Notes: generated by a model not told the origin, from the sequence alone. A stretch of 64,000 nt of DNA from Flavobacterium cyclinae (GCF_021172145.1 NZ_CP089095.1:1-64000), one strand, 5' to 3'; counted from the first letter of the stretch, positions 33,498 through 43,236 are shown. Made by a program: numbers and translations.

Positions 33498-34346
33498 TTA
33501 TTTGTTTTTTAAGACATAAATATGCGATGAAAACTCTTTTTTAAAGAAACCCGATACATTTGATATAAAACCAATAAAAAATCCTGAAATGAAATTCATT
33601 TTTCCAGTTTTGTATTTTTCTGATAAAAGTGACACATAAAAACTATCAAACCACATGGGTTTAATATCTTCAAGATTCATATTTTGTTTGTCGAATAATT
33701 TTTCAATTGCTGTTTTTGAGAAATGCCATAAATGTCTTGGCACATCATAAGCTGCCCAAAACTCTTTATAATATTTTGCGTCGTACGATTTGAAATTGGG
33801 AACTGCAATAATAATGGTTCCAGAAGGTTTTAACAATCGCTTTAATTCTGCTATCTGATATTCTACATCTGGAACGTGTTCTAAAACATGCCACATAGTA
33901 ATCACATCAAAAGAATTACTTTCTAACTTTTCTATTGATTCAGCAAATTTGATTCCTTTACCTACAGCAATTCCTTTTGCTTTATCATTTGGTTCTACAC
34001 CTAAAATTTCCCAATTTTGATTTTTACATTCCAAAAGAAAATCTCCTGTTCCAGCTCCGATGTCTAAAATTCTTCCTTTCAAAGGTTGGTAAGAAGTAAT
34101 TAAACTTACTTTATCGCGAATGGCTTTTCTTTTGATGAAATGATACATTTTTTCAAACATAGTTCGTTTTCCATCCGTATGAGAAATATAATCTTCAAAT
34201 TCGTAATACGAACCTAATTTATCTAAAGTAGGTTGGGGATGCGTTTTTAAAATTTGGTATTCCTCGTTTAACAACAAAGAAAAAGATTCTCCAGAAACTG
34301 AAAAATCATTAACAGTAATAAAACTTTTATCTTCTAAAAAATTCAT
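33498..34346 (-). CDS. class I SAM-dependent methyltransferase
   Basis: 282 residues. The SAM-binding motif I is RILDIGAGTGDFLLEC (near residues 100-115), with acidic EPND after strand 2, then DVITMWHVLEHVPD and LKPSGTIIIAVPN. This is the methyltransferase-type 11/23 pattern seen in ubiquinone/polyketide or sugar methyltransferases. The N-terminal 90 residues have no clear motif. The substrate is unknown. It is followed (upstream side) by a parS site and a repeat element, then mnmG. Confidence 0.85.
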   Translation of the reverse strand: MNFLEDKSFITVNDFSVSGESFSLLLNEEYQILKTHPQPTLDKLGSYYEFEDYISHTDGKRTMFEKMYHFIKRKAIRDKVSLITSYQPLKGRILDIGAGTGDFLLECKNQNWEILGVEPNDKAKGIAVGKGIKFAESIEKLESNSFDVITMWHVLEHVPDVEYQIAELKRLLKPSGTIIIAVPNFKSYDAKYYKEFWAAYDVPRHLWHFSKTAIEKLFDKQNMNLEDIKPMWFDSFYVSLLSEKYKTGKMNFISGFFIGFISNVSGFFKKEFSSHIYVLKNK

Positions 34347-34393
34347 TTTTTTATTTTTATGCGAAAGCTATATTTTGTAGGGGTTTACAAAGT

Positions 34394-34409
34394 TGTTTCA
34401 CGTGAAACA
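34394..34409. other. parS centromere site (perfect)
   Basis: TGTTTCACGTGAAACA, an exact 16-base match to the bacterial parS consensus bound by ParB. It lies between the methyltransferase and mnmG genes. Confidence 0.88.
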
Positions 34410-34476
34410 TACTCAGTTGGCAGTCGCAGTGTTCAGTCGCGGTTAAAAAAATGGAAACTAAGACTGAAAACTGAGA
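34410..34476. repeat. intergenic imperfect inverted repeat, CAGTCGCA/ACTGAAAAC type
   Basis: The left arm GGCAGTCGCAGTGTTCAGTC and right arm ACTAAGACTGAAAACTGAGA face each other. It is related to 23684-23808 and 49252-49356. It starts right after the parS site and ends at the mnmG stop. Confidence 0.6.
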
Positions 34477-36348
34477 CTATCTACCCATATATATTAACAA
34501 GACCGAAATATCACTTGGCGAAACTCCACTAATACGAGAAGCTTGTGCGATAGTTCTTGGTCGAATTTTATTTAATTTTTGTTTGGCTTCAATTGAAATG
34601 GATTTGATTTTATCAAAATCGAAATTCTCTGGAATGATTACATCTTCTAAACGTGTTAATTTATCAGCATGATTTTTTTCCTTTTCAATATAACCCGAAT
34701 ATTTAACTTGGATTTCGGCTTGCTCTACAATTTCTTCATCTAAATCATGTTCGGCAATATAATCAGCTACTTTTTTGAACTTTTTAAAATCTTCTAGATC
34801 CAATTGAGGACGAGAAAACACTTTAAACATTTTGTCTGGCTGACTCATAGGAGATGATCCTTTTTCTTCTAAAATAGGATTGGCCTCATTTGGTTTCAAA
34901 CTTGTTTCTTTGAAGAAATTCACCATGGCATCCGATTTAGAGAATTTCTCTTCCATGCGACGAAGACGTTCTTCTTTCGCAAGTCCAATTTCATAACCTT
35001 TTGGTGTTAATCTAAAATCAGCATTATCCTGACGCAATAATGTTCTGTATTCAGCACGAGAAGTAAACATACGATATGGTTCTTCTGTACCTTTAGTAAT
35101 TAAGTCATCAATTAAAACGCCAATATACGCCTCATCACGTTTTAAAATAAAAGGTTCTTTTTCTTGAACTTTTAATGCTGCATTAATTCCCGCCATTAAA
35201 CCTTGAGAAGCCGCTTCTTCATAACCAGTAGTTCCATTTATTTGTCCTGCAAAATACAAACCTTCAACTAACTTTGTTTCTAAAGTATGTTGCAATTGTG
35301 TAGGAGGGAAGTAATCGTATTCAATAGCATAACCTGGTCTAAAAAACTTTACATTCTCAAAACCTGCTACTGAACGCAATGCTTTGAACTGAACATCCTC
35401 TGGAAGCGAAGTTGAGAACCCGTTAATATAATATTCACATGTTGTCCAACCTTCTGGTTCTACAAACAACTGATGTCTTTCTTTATCTGCAAAACGATTA
35501 ATCTTATCTTCAATAGAAGGACAATATCTTGGGCCAATACTTTTAATTCGACCGTTGAACATTGGACTTCTATCAAAACCTTCACGTAAAATATCGTGCA
35601 CTTCTAAAGAAGTATACGACATCCAACAAGAACGTTGTGTTTTTAAAGGAGCAGTTAAATTTGAATAGGAGAATTTTTCCGGACGTTCATCACCAGGTTG
35701 TTCCACCATTTTAGAAAAATCCAAAGAACGACCATCTACACGAGGAGGCGTTCCTGTTTTCATTCTTCCAGATTCAAATCCTAATTTCACTAAATCTTCC
35801 GTGATACCGAAAGAAGCGCTTTCGCCAGCACGACCACCACCGAATTGTTTATCACCAATATGAATCAAACCGTTCAAGAAAGTTCCGTTTGTCAACACAA
35901 CAGTCTTTGCTTTAATTTCAATTCCAAGAGAGGTTTTCACTCCAACAATTTTTCCATTTTCAGCTAAAATCCCAGCAACCATTTCTTGATAAAAATCCAA
36001 ATTTGGAGTATTCTCCAACATCGATCTCCATTCATCAGAAAAACGCATTCTGTCCGACTGTACTCTTGGCGACCACATTGCTGGTCCTTTTGATTTATTC
36101 AACATCTTGAATTGAATTGCGGTTTTGTCTGAAACAATTCCAGAGTATCCACCCAACGCATCAATCTCGCGCACAATTTGCCCTTTTGCAATTCCACCCA
36201 TGGCAGGATTACACGACATCTGTGCAATATTTTGAAGGTTCATTGTCACCAACAAAGTAGAGCAACCCATGTTGGCAGCAGCAGCAGCAGCTTCACAACC
36301 GGCATGACCAGCACCAACAACAATTACATCATATTGATTTAAAAACAT
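34477..36348 (-). CDS. mnmG: tRNA uridine-5-carboxymethylaminomethyl modification enzyme MnmG
   Basis: 623 residues, full length. The FAD-binding motif VVGAGHAGCEAAAAAANMG is at residues 10-28. CNPAMGGIAKGQIVREIDALGG, GTFLNGLIHIG, MKTGTPPRVDGRS and AGQINGTTGYEEAASQGL are family signatures. With MnmE it modifies the wobble uridine of some tRNAs. It is flanked by perfect parS sites on both sides, which fits the common finding that mnmG (gidA) lies near the origin. Confidence 0.98.
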   Translation of the reverse strand: MFLNQYDVIVVGAGHAGCEAAAAAANMGCSTLLVTMNLQNIAQMSCNPAMGGIAKGQIVREIDALGGYSGIVSDKTAIQFKMLNKSKGPAMWSPRVQSDRMRFSDEWRSMLENTPNLDFYQEMVAGILAENGKIVGVKTSLGIEIKAKTVVLTNGTFLNGLIHIGDKQFGGGRAGESASFGITEDLVKLGFESGRMKTGTPPRVDGRSLDFSKMVEQPGDERPEKFSYSNLTAPLKTQRSCWMSYTSLEVHDILREGFDRSPMFNGRIKSIGPRYCPSIEDKINRFADKERHQLFVEPEGWTTCEYYINGFSTSLPEDVQFKALRSVAGFENVKFFRPGYAIEYDYFPPTQLQHTLETKLVEGLYFAGQINGTTGYEEAASQGLMAGINAALKVQEKEPFILKRDEAYIGVLIDDLITKGTEEPYRMFTSRAEYRTLLRQDNADFRLTPKGYEIGLAKEERLRRMEEKFSKSDAMVNFFKETSLKPNEANPILEEKGSSPMSQPDKMFKVFSRPQLDLEDFKKFKKVADYIAEHDLDEEIVEQAEIQVKYSGYIEKEKNHADKLTRLEDVIIPENFDFDKIKSISIEAKQKLNKIRPRTIAQASRISGVSPSDISVLLIYMGR

Positions 36349-36362
36349 CTTTATAAAAATTA

Positions 36363-36378
36363 TGTTTCACGTGAAACA
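36363..36378. other. parS centromere site (perfect)
   Basis: TGTTTCACGTGAAACA between mnmG and ybeY; exact 16-base match. 31 bases separate it from the next site at 36409. Confidence 0.88.
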
Positions 36379-36404
36379 TTTAAAAAATTTTCTAGTTTAT
36401 AAGC

Positions 36405-36824
36405 TTAATGTTCCACGTGAAACATTTGCATTTTTTCTTCTTCTTTAGCGCGCATTAAAGCTTCGTCTTCTATTGATTTATCTTTGTAACCACAATAGTG
36501 TAAAACACCGTGTGACAAAACGCGTTTCAATTCCTCCTCAAAAGAGACGTTAAAATCATTAGCATTATCTTGAACACGTTCCACAGAAATGAAAATATCA
36601 CCTTGTAATACATTTCCTACTGTGTAATCAAAGCTAATAATATCGGTTAAAGTATCATGATCAAGGTATTCCACATTAATTTTATGAAGGTATTCATCAT
36701 CACAAAAAATGTAATTGATTTCCCCTTCATCGAATCCTTCTGATTCTATAATACGTGAAATCCAATCCTCGTATTGCGCTTCGTTATCTAGTTCGAAATC
36801 TGTTTCGTAATTAAAACTAATCAT
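36405..36824 (-). CDS. ybeY: endoribonuclease YbeY (rRNA maturation)
   Basis: 139 residues. The metal motif reads LSHGVLHYCGYKDKSIEDE: two His of HxxxH are present, but the third position (His in most bacteria) is Lys/Asp here, a variation I recall from Bacteroidota. NVEYLDHDTLTDIISFDY and GDIFISVE are the other family segments. It helps 16S rRNA maturation and 70S quality control. The last six codons (MFHVEH) are a parS site read as protein. The gene starts inside the end of the DUF4175 gene (8-base overlap). Confidence 0.92.
   Translation of the reverse strand: MISFNYETDFELDNEAQYEDWISRIIESEGFDEGEINYIFCDDEYLHKINVEYLDHDTLTDIISFDYTVGNVLQGDIFISVERVQDNANDFNVSFEEELKRVLSHGVLHYCGYKDKSIEDEALMRAKEEEKMQMFHVEH
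36409..36424. other. parS centromere site inside the end of ybeY
   Basis: TGTTCCACGTGAAACA matches the consensus TGTTNCACGTGAAACA. It is read on the minus strand as the YbeY C-terminus MFHVEH. Confidence 0.85.
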
Positions 36825-39800
36825 TGCCTTTAAAATAGTTTTGAACCTTTTGGTTAAAATTGGGTTGCAAAGGTAAGCTTTGTCTGTTTAATATTTCAAC
36901 ACTATTAAGATATTCTTTTAATTCCTTAGAAAGTGGAGTAGTAGAACCATTATAGTTTTTGTCATTCGTTTTAGACTGACGCTTGGTGTCTTCTCCTTGT
37001 TGTTGTATAGCTTTTTCTAATTTTAAAAGTTCGTGTTTCAAATTCAACATCTTTTGCAAGGTTTCATTCTTAAAACCTTTATTGATTAATTGCTTTTCAA
37101 TATCTTTCATTTGATTCAAAGCATTCTGACCTTGACCAGTCATTCCCTCTTTTTCTAATGCTTTCTGTAAAGCATCGCGGAGTTGTTTTTGTTCTTTTAA
37201 AATTTCTAATACTTTACCAGCATCACCTTCAGAACCATTTTCCCCATCTTCACCATTCTCACCAGATTGTCCTTTTTGTTTTCCTTCACCAGGTTTTACA
37301 CCTGGCTTTTGACCAGGTTTCATACCTTCTTTCATTATTTCTCCTAAACCTTCTTGTTGTTTAATAATATCTGGAAGTTGCATTCCACCTTTACCTTTGC
37401 CAGGTTTTGGATTTCCTTTACCTGCAACTTGTCCTTGCATTTCCATATTCATTTCGCTCTGAACATTACTTAAGTAATCCGCCAAACGGTTAGCAGAAGT
37501 TAAAACATACTGTTGATGTGAAGCTCCTTTTGTAATATTATTATCTGCCAAATTTTCTAATGTCTTATCTAAATTATAATGGATTTCGCCAACTTCATTT
37601 AAGATAGTTTCCGTTATTTTAGGATTGCGCAAAGCAACAGCAAACAAACTATCATCAACATGTTTGAACTGAAGTTTTAAGTCTTGCTGCTTTTTTAAAA
37701 CTTTATTTAATTGTAAAGAACGAACTTCAGTTGAATTAGTAGTTTTAATTAATCGTTCTTCATCAAAAGAAAAAGCCAATAAATTATCTAAAATTTGACG
37801 TAACAATTTGGCATCTTCTTGCATTTGTTCCATATCACCCGACATCATAGATTGCGCCATTTTTTGACTCATCTTTTTCATTTTAGAAGCAGCCGACTTT
37901 TGTTTAGGTTTAGCTTTGGATTGCTTTTGTTTTTGTAAATCATCTGAAGCTTTCTCCATGTCTTCTTTTACAGATTCTTGCTCATTCTTATCATTCGGAA
38001 TATCCATAGGAGCTTTTAACTCTTTATTTTCTTTGTCCAAATCTTGAAGCTCTTTTTGAATATCTTCGAATTCTTTATTAATCGCATCTTGATTTTCTTT
38101 ATTGTTCTCTTTAGCGTTGTCTGCTAATTTTTCTTCTTTATCAGCAAGCTTGTCTAATTTATCTGCGATTTGTTCTGCTTTCTTTTCAACATAGAAACGC
38201 TTAGTTAACTCAACTAATTGTTCTAAATTTTGTTGTTGATTTTTTGCATTTTGTTTCAGCTTATCAGCTTTGTCGAACAATTCATCTTTTTGAAGTTTCT
38301 TAGAAAGCTCTTCTAATTCTTTCAATAATTTTTCGTTTTTTTCAGCTTGCTTTTCTGCTTCTTCTAATCTTCGAAGTAATTCTTCTTTGTTTTTATCTTG
38401 TGTTTTTGGATCAAACTCTTCTAAATTTTCTGAAAGCTTTTTAGTAAATTCTTTCATCATTTCGTCTTGTTGTTTTTGACGATTGATAAAGTCTTCTACT
38501 TTCTTTTGATCTTTGAAATCTAAAGTCGATTTCTCCTTATTCATTTTTTGTAACTTGTCTAATTCAGAAATTTGCTTCTCTTGATTTTGAAGCGATTTTT
38601 CTAAACTATTGATGTTTTCATTCTGTTCTTGCAACTGATTGTCCTCTTTTTGAACATCCGTAAGTTCATAATGAAGAAAAACAGATGATTTTGCACTTTT
38701 AAAATTGTTAACTAAATCATTATCAAATACTTCAAAGTAATATTCATAGTTTACACCTTGCTCAATTGATAAACCGTTAGGAAAAGAATAAATGAATTGA
38801 TCAACAGCTTGATTTTTGATTGGTAAATTAGCTTTTCGAACTGCATTTGGATTTCCTTTAGGATAAAAAACAACTTGCAGTTTAGATAAACCATAATCAT
38901 CAGAAACTTGACCAATCATCATTTTAGATTTTAACTTTAATGAATCCGGAGCAATTTGAACTGAAATACTTGGATATTGATCTTTAATAATTGCAATATG
39001 ATAAGCTAACTTTTCAAATTCAGCAATACTTCTGTTTGAAGTAATAACTTCATAATTCAAATTGTCAACAATTCTTCTTGATAATGAAAACGTATTTTCT
39101 TTAGATGAAAAAGGACTAACTTGATTATTCGATTTAAAACTAACTTTATCTGTAGCTAATGCATTAATTTTCCAACTCACAACAGTTCCTTCGGGAACAA
39201 CTGCATTTCCAGTTCCTTGAATCGTTTCCGATTTCTTACCTAAATAAGAAGGATACTGCAACACCATTTCGAAATTAGCAATCGTAGGAACATCAACAAC
39301 ATCAAGTTGGTATTCTTTAGAATTCAATCCGTTTGCTTGAAAAGAAAACGAAATGTCTTTTATTACTTTAGAGAATGTATATTCAAAAATTCCAGGTTTT
39401 GTATTTTGAAGAAAGTATTCTTCATCTCCAATTTGAATAGCAACATTTTCAGGAATAACTTTTCCTTCTGTTTTTACTTGAATTGTAAAATCAGAATTCT
39501 GTTGTGCAATTAACGATTTATTCAAAACCACAAATTCAAAAGGAGCAGGAGGAGCAAATTTGGTTTCATAATTCACCACACGAGCGAAACTCTTAGAAAT
39601 GATTTCAGAATTTCCGGTTACGAAAAACAGTATCAACAATACAATTGGTAAAATTGCATAAGGTAAAAACTTCTTATTCTTAGCAAAATTGACTGCATTT
39701 GAAAAAGGAATTGGTTGTAATGAAGACGCTTTTTGTTCGATGGAAGCCGCTAATAATTCCGATGTTTGACTTTGATTTGCCAATTGCAGAAAGTTCAACA

Positions 39801-40122
39801 ACTTGTCTTGCACTTCAGAAAAATGATTTCCGATGATTTCTGATGCTTGTTCATAATTGATTCCTTGTTGTAATTTGAACAATTTAAACAATGGAAAAGC
39901 AATAAAACGAATCAATAAAAAGGATTCAACACCTACAAACAACCAAAACAAAATGGTTCTTCCGGATGTTGATAACCATAAAAAGTATTCAATCAATAAG
40001 GTAAAAATGAAATACAACAAGCCCAATCCGATGAAAAGAATAACTCCTTTTATCAGTTCGTTGGTGTAAAACTTCTTGATAAACGCTTCTAGTTTATCGA
40101 AAATAATGCTTTTTGCTTCCAA
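36817..40122 (-). CDS. DUF4175 family large membrane protein
   Basis: 1101 residues. Three membrane helices lie near the start (GVILFIGLGLLYFIFTLLI, TILFWLFVGVESFLLIRFIA, FLPYAILPIVLLILFFVTG). Ig-like beta domains follow (about residues 180-480), then a very long Lys/Glu/Gln coiled coil (about 490-790). Next are a helical domain and a Gly/Pro/Lys-rich low-complexity part (GKGNPKPGKGKGG, KPGQKPGVKPGEGKQKG), ending NRQSLPLQPNFNQKVQNYF. This domain order is that of DUF4175 proteins of Bacteroidota, function unknown. It probably spans the periplasm. ybeY overlaps its end and should be co-translated. Confidence 0.85.
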   Translation of the reverse strand: MEAKSIIFDKLEAFIKKFYTNELIKGVILFIGLGLLYFIFTLLIEYFLWLSTSGRTILFWLFVGVESFLLIRFIAFPLFKLFKLQQGINYEQASEIIGNHFSEVQDKLLNFLQLANQSQTSELLAASIEQKASSLQPIPFSNAVNFAKNKKFLPYAILPIVLLILFFVTGNSEIISKSFARVVNYETKFAPPAPFEFVVLNKSLIAQQNSDFTIQVKTEGKVIPENVAIQIGDEEYFLQNTKPGIFEYTFSKVIKDISFSFQANGLNSKEYQLDVVDVPTIANFEMVLQYPSYLGKKSETIQGTGNAVVPEGTVVSWKINALATDKVSFKSNNQVSPFSSKENTFSLSRRIVDNLNYEVITSNRSIAEFEKLAYHIAIIKDQYPSISVQIAPDSLKLKSKMMIGQVSDDYGLSKLQVVFYPKGNPNAVRKANLPIKNQAVDQFIYSFPNGLSIEQGVNYEYYFEVFDNDLVNNFKSAKSSVFLHYELTDVQKEDNQLQEQNENINSLEKSLQNQEKQISELDKLQKMNKEKSTLDFKDQKKVEDFINRQKQQDEMMKEFTKKLSENLEEFDPKTQDKNKEELLRRLEEAEKQAEKNEKLLKELEELSKKLQKDELFDKADKLKQNAKNQQQNLEQLVELTKRFYVEKKAEQIADKLDKLADKEEKLADNAKENNKENQDAINKEFEDIQKELQDLDKENKELKAPMDIPNDKNEQESVKEDMEKASDDLQKQKQSKAKPKQKSAASKMKKMSQKMAQSMMSGDMEQMQEDAKLLRQILDNLLAFSFDEERLIKTTNSTEVRSLQLNKVLKKQQDLKLQFKHVDDSLFAVALRNPKITETILNEVGEIHYNLDKTLENLADNNITKGASHQQYVLTSANRLADYLSNVQSEMNMEMQGQVAGKGNPKPGKGKGGMQLPDIIKQQEGLGEIMKEGMKPGQKPGVKPGEGKQKGQSGENGEDGENGSEGDAGKVLEILKEQKQLRDALQKALEKEGMTGQGQNALNQMKDIEKQLINKGFKNETLQKMLNLKHELLKLEKAIQQQGEDTKRQSKTNDKNYNGSTTPLSKELKEYLNSVEILNRQSLPLQPNFNQKVQNYFKGND

Positions 40123-40274
40123 GATTGTTGATATACTGTTTATAACCGATAAAAATACAACATCTTACTAGATTAGTCAATAGGTTTTGGTGAATAGTTA
40201 ATATTTTGAGAGTCGAAGTGTTGATAACCACAATATTTTCTAAATTCTGAATTCTTACTTCTAAATTGTAATTG

Positions 40275-40282
40275 TATCTTTG
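40275..40282 (+). promoter_or_regulatory. -7 promoter element of gltX
   Basis: TATCTTTG fits the Bacteroidota -7 consensus TAnnTTTG; the gltX ATG is 18 bases downstream. No convincing -33 TTG is seen at the right distance. Confidence 0.6.
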
Positions 40283-40299
40283 CCACAAAATTTAATGAA

Positions 40300-41796
40300 A
40301 TGTCAGTAAGAGTAAGATTTGCACCAAGTCCAACAGGACCTTTGCATATTGGTGGTGTTCGAACCGCTTTATTCAATTATTTATTTGCCAAAAAACATGG
40401 TGGTACTTTCTATTTACGTATTGAAGATACCGATCAAACTCGTTTTGTTCCTGGAGCCGAAGCGTATATTTTTGAAGCTTTAGAATGGTTAGGAATTGCT
40501 CCTGATGAAACGGTAGAAAAGAATGAAAAGTTTGGACCTTATCGTCAAAGCGAACGTAAAGCGATGTACCAACAATATGCAGACCAACTGATTAATTCGG
40601 GTTGGGCATATTATGCTTTTGATACGGCTGAGAGTTTAGATGCGATGCGTAAAGAAGCTGAAGCGAATGGAAAAACATTCATTTACAATCATTCGGTAAG
40701 AGAGCAATTGGATAACTCGTTGACGGTTTCACGTGAAAAAGTGGAAGAAAGAATTGCAAATGGTGAGCATTATGTTATCCGTTTTAAAACACCTGTGAAT
40801 GAAATTTTAGAATTAAAAGATATTATTCGTGGCGATATTAAATTTGATACAAATTTATTAGATGATAAAGTATTGTTCAAATCAGATGGTATGCCAACGT
40901 ATCATTTAGCAAATATTGTGGATGACCATTTAATGGAGACTTCACATGTAATTCGTGGTGAAGAATGGTTGCCAAGTTTACCTTTACATCATTTATTATA
41001 CAAAGCTTTTGGTTGGAACGCTCCAGAATTTGCGCATTTACCATTGATTTTAAAACCAATTGGAAACGGAAAATTATCAAAACGTGATGGTGATAAAATG
41101 GGATTCCCAGTATTTCCTTTAGAATGGAAAACAGAAGAAGGCGTTTCTTCAGGCTATAGAGAAAACGGATTTTTCCCTGAAGCTGTTATCAACTTTTTAG
41201 CATTATTAGGTTGGAATGACGGAACGGAGCAAGAGATTTTCTCATTAGAAGAATTGGTAGAAAAATTTGATTTGAACCGAATTCACAAAGCAGGAGCGAA
41301 GTTTGATCCTGAGAAAAACAAATGGTTCAATCATCAGTATTTACAAAAACAAAGCGATGCAAGTTTAGCAGAAAGCTTTAAAACTATCCTAGATAAAAAA
41401 GGAATCACGACTTCGCTTGATTTGACAAAAATAGTATCGATGATTAAAGAAAGAGCTAATTTCGTAACCGAATTTTGGGATTTAGCTGATTATTTCTTTG
41501 AAGCGCCAACATCTTATGATGAAAAAGCAGCTAAAAACTGGAAAGAAGATACACCAGGTTTAATGCAACAAGTGATTTCGGAATTAGAAAAGATAGAAGA
41601 TTTTACATCAGTTAACATCGAAACCTTATTAAAAGAATGGATGGCAGCTAACGAAATAGGAATGGGGAAAGTAATGCAACCGTTACGATTGAGTTTAGTT
41701 GGAGCTTTAAAAGGCCCACATTTATTCGATATTATTGAAATGATAGGAAAAGCCGAAACGGTGAAAAGAATCGAAAAAGCGATTGCTAGTTTATAA
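40300..41796 (+). CDS. gltX: glutamate--tRNA ligase
   Basis: 498 residues, class I synthetase. The HIGH-type motif is APSPTGPLHIGGVRTALFN (residues 7-25) and the KMSKS-type motif is GKLSKRDGDKMGF (near 260). It charges tRNA-Glu, or both Glu and Gln tRNAs if non-discriminating; since glnS is present nearby, a discriminating form is likely. Promoter and terminator lie close on either side. It holds a 14/16 parS-like match at 40725. Confidence 0.98.
   Translation: MSVRVRFAPSPTGPLHIGGVRTALFNYLFAKKHGGTFYLRIEDTDQTRFVPGAEAYIFEALEWLGIAPDETVEKNEKFGPYRQSERKAMYQQYADQLINSGWAYYAFDTAESLDAMRKEAEANGKTFIYNHSVREQLDNSLTVSREKVEERIANGEHYVIRFKTPVNEILELKDIIRGDIKFDTNLLDDKVLFKSDGMPTYHLANIVDDHLMETSHVIRGEEWLPSLPLHHLLYKAFGWNAPEFAHLPLILKPIGNGKLSKRDGDKMGFPVFPLEWKTEEGVSSGYRENGFFPEAVINFLALLGWNDGTEQEIFSLEELVEKFDLNRIHKAGAKFDPEKNKWFNHQYLQKQSDASLAESFKTILDKKGITTSLDLTKIVSMIKERANFVTEFWDLADYFFEAPTSYDEKAAKNWKEDTPGLMQQVISELEKIEDFTSVNIETLLKEWMAANEIGMGKVMQPLRLSLVGALKGPHLFDIIEMIGKAETVKRIEKAIASL
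40725..40740. other. parS-like site inside gltX
   Basis: GGTTTCACGTGAAAAA keeps the inner GTTTCACGTGAAA and differs from parS at two outer bases. It encodes VSREK in the synthetase. Confidence 0.5.
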
Positions 41797-41815
41797 GCAT
41801 TTCCACTTTCAAAAT

Positions 41816-41857
41816 AAACCGCAGATTAGTGATAAAAACTAATTCTGCGGTTTTTTT
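41816..41857 (+). terminator. intrinsic terminator after gltX
   Basis: AAACCGCAGATTAGT (41816-41830) pairs with ACTAATTCTGCGGTTT (41838-41853) with one bulge, then a T-run. Confidence 0.85.
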
Positions 41858-41918
41858 ATGATTAATGTAACTTTTTACTTATATAAGCGTATAACTACAA
41901 TAACAAAAACTACAAACT

Positions 41919-42896
41919 ATGGACTTTATTTTATTCCCATTTATTTTTATTGGATTAATCATTTTTTTATCATCATTTTTTACTGTGAAACAACAAACGG
42001 TTGTTGTTGTAGAACGATTTGGAAAATTTCAAAGCTTAAGAAATTCTGGTTTACAACTTAAAATTCCGGTTGTTGATAGAATTGCAGGACGTGTTAATTT
42101 AAGAATTCAACAATTAGATGTAATCATTGAAACTAAAACTAAAGATAACGTATTCGTTAAAATGAAAGTTTCGGTTCAGTTTAAAGTATTACAAGAAAAA
42201 GCATACGAAGCTTTTTATAAATTAGAGTATCCACACGATCAAATTACGTCTTATGTATTTGACGTAGTACGTGCTGAAGTTCCAAAATTAAAATTAGACG
42301 ACGTTTTTGAAAGAAAAGATGATATTGCAATTGCGGTAAAACGTGAGTTAAACGAAGCGATGACAACTTATGGTTACGATATTATCAATACTTTAATTAC
42401 TGATATTGACCCAGATATTCAAGTTAAAAATGCGATGAACCGAATTAACGCGGCTGACCGTGAAAAAACAGCTGCAGAATATGAAGCAGAAGCTGGAAGA
42501 ATCAGAATTGTAGCTAAAGCTAAAGCTGAAGCAGAAAGTAAAAGACTTCAAGGTCAAGGTATTGCAGACCAAAGAAGAGAAATTGCTCGTGGATTAGTTG
42601 AATCTGTTGATGTTTTAAATAGAGTAGGTATTAACTCTCAAGAAGCATCTGCTCTTATCGTAGTTACACAACATTATGATACATTACAAGCAATTGGTGC
42701 TGATACAAACAGTAATTTAATATTATTACCAAATTCACCACAAGCAGGTAGTGACATGTTGAACAACATGGTAGCAAGTTTTACAGCAAGTAACCAAGTG
42801 GGTGAAGCCATGAAAAATGCATCTAAAAATAAAAAAGCGAATAAGAAAAATTCAACCGATGAAAATTTCGGAATCGAAGATTCGGAAGAAGTATAA
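41919..42896 (+). CDS. SPFH-domain (stomatin/QmcA-like) membrane protein
   Basis: 325 residues. One N-terminal membrane helix (FILFPFIFIGLIIFLSSFF) is followed by the SPFH/band-7 domain (about residues 25-190; QQTVVVVERFGKFQ, GLQLKIPVVDRI, EKAYEAFYKLEYPHDQITSYV). A coiled-coil region (AADREKTAAEYEAEAGRIRI) and a tail with KNKKANKKNSTDE follow. Such proteins make membrane scaffolds and often work with FtsH or NfeD partners; no NfeD gene is next to it here. Confidence 0.92.
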   Translation: MDFILFPFIFIGLIIFLSSFFTVKQQTVVVVERFGKFQSLRNSGLQLKIPVVDRIAGRVNLRIQQLDVIIETKTKDNVFVKMKVSVQFKVLQEKAYEAFYKLEYPHDQITSYVFDVVRAEVPKLKLDDVFERKDDIAIAVKRELNEAMTTYGYDIINTLITDIDPDIQVKNAMNRINAADREKTAAEYEAEAGRIRIVAKAKAEAESKRLQGQGIADQRREIARGLVESVDVLNRVGINSQEASALIVVTQHYDTLQAIGADTNSNLILLPNSPQAGSDMLNNMVASFTASNQVGEAMKNASKNKKANKKNSTDENFGIEDSEEV

Positions 42897-42918
42897 TTAA
42901 ATTATCAGAATAAATTTT

Positions 42919-42950
42919 AAAACCATCAATTTTTAATTGGTGGTTTTTTT
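42919..42950 (+). terminator. intrinsic terminator after SPFH gene
   Basis: AAACCATCAATT (42920-42931) pairs with AATTGGTGGTTT (one wobble), then seven Ts. Confidence 0.8.
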
Positions 42951-43236
42951 ATGCTTACTTGTTAAAAAAGAATCCTGACAGGTTTTTGAAACCTGTTAGG
43001 ATTAAAAACAAGCGATTTTTTAGCCAAAATCGAAATAAAGCGATTTCTGACACTTTCAATAGTAAAGATGTGAAAACAGTTTACCTAAAAAAGTTTTTTT
43101 CTTACAATTAATTTATGAAAGTCACTTTTTTAAGCTTTTATTTATTAAAAAATAAATTTTAATAGTTTTTATTAATGATAATAAAAATAGATTAAAAATA
43201 TAAATATAATTGGTTTTAATAATATAAATAAAATGA
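42951..43236. other. gene-free AT-rich spacer with one inverted repeat
   Basis: Apart from AATCCTGACAGG (42970-42981), which faces CCTGTTAGGATT (42990-43001) as an inverted repeat, I see only AT-rich sequence with no open frame of note, no tRNA and no clear promoter. It separates the convergent SPFH and glnS genes. Confidence 0.6.

Noticed and set aside
40094..40376. Overlapping minus-strand ORFs before gltX
   Set aside because: One covers the gltX start region and its promoter; neither has a recognisable domain or signal peptide.
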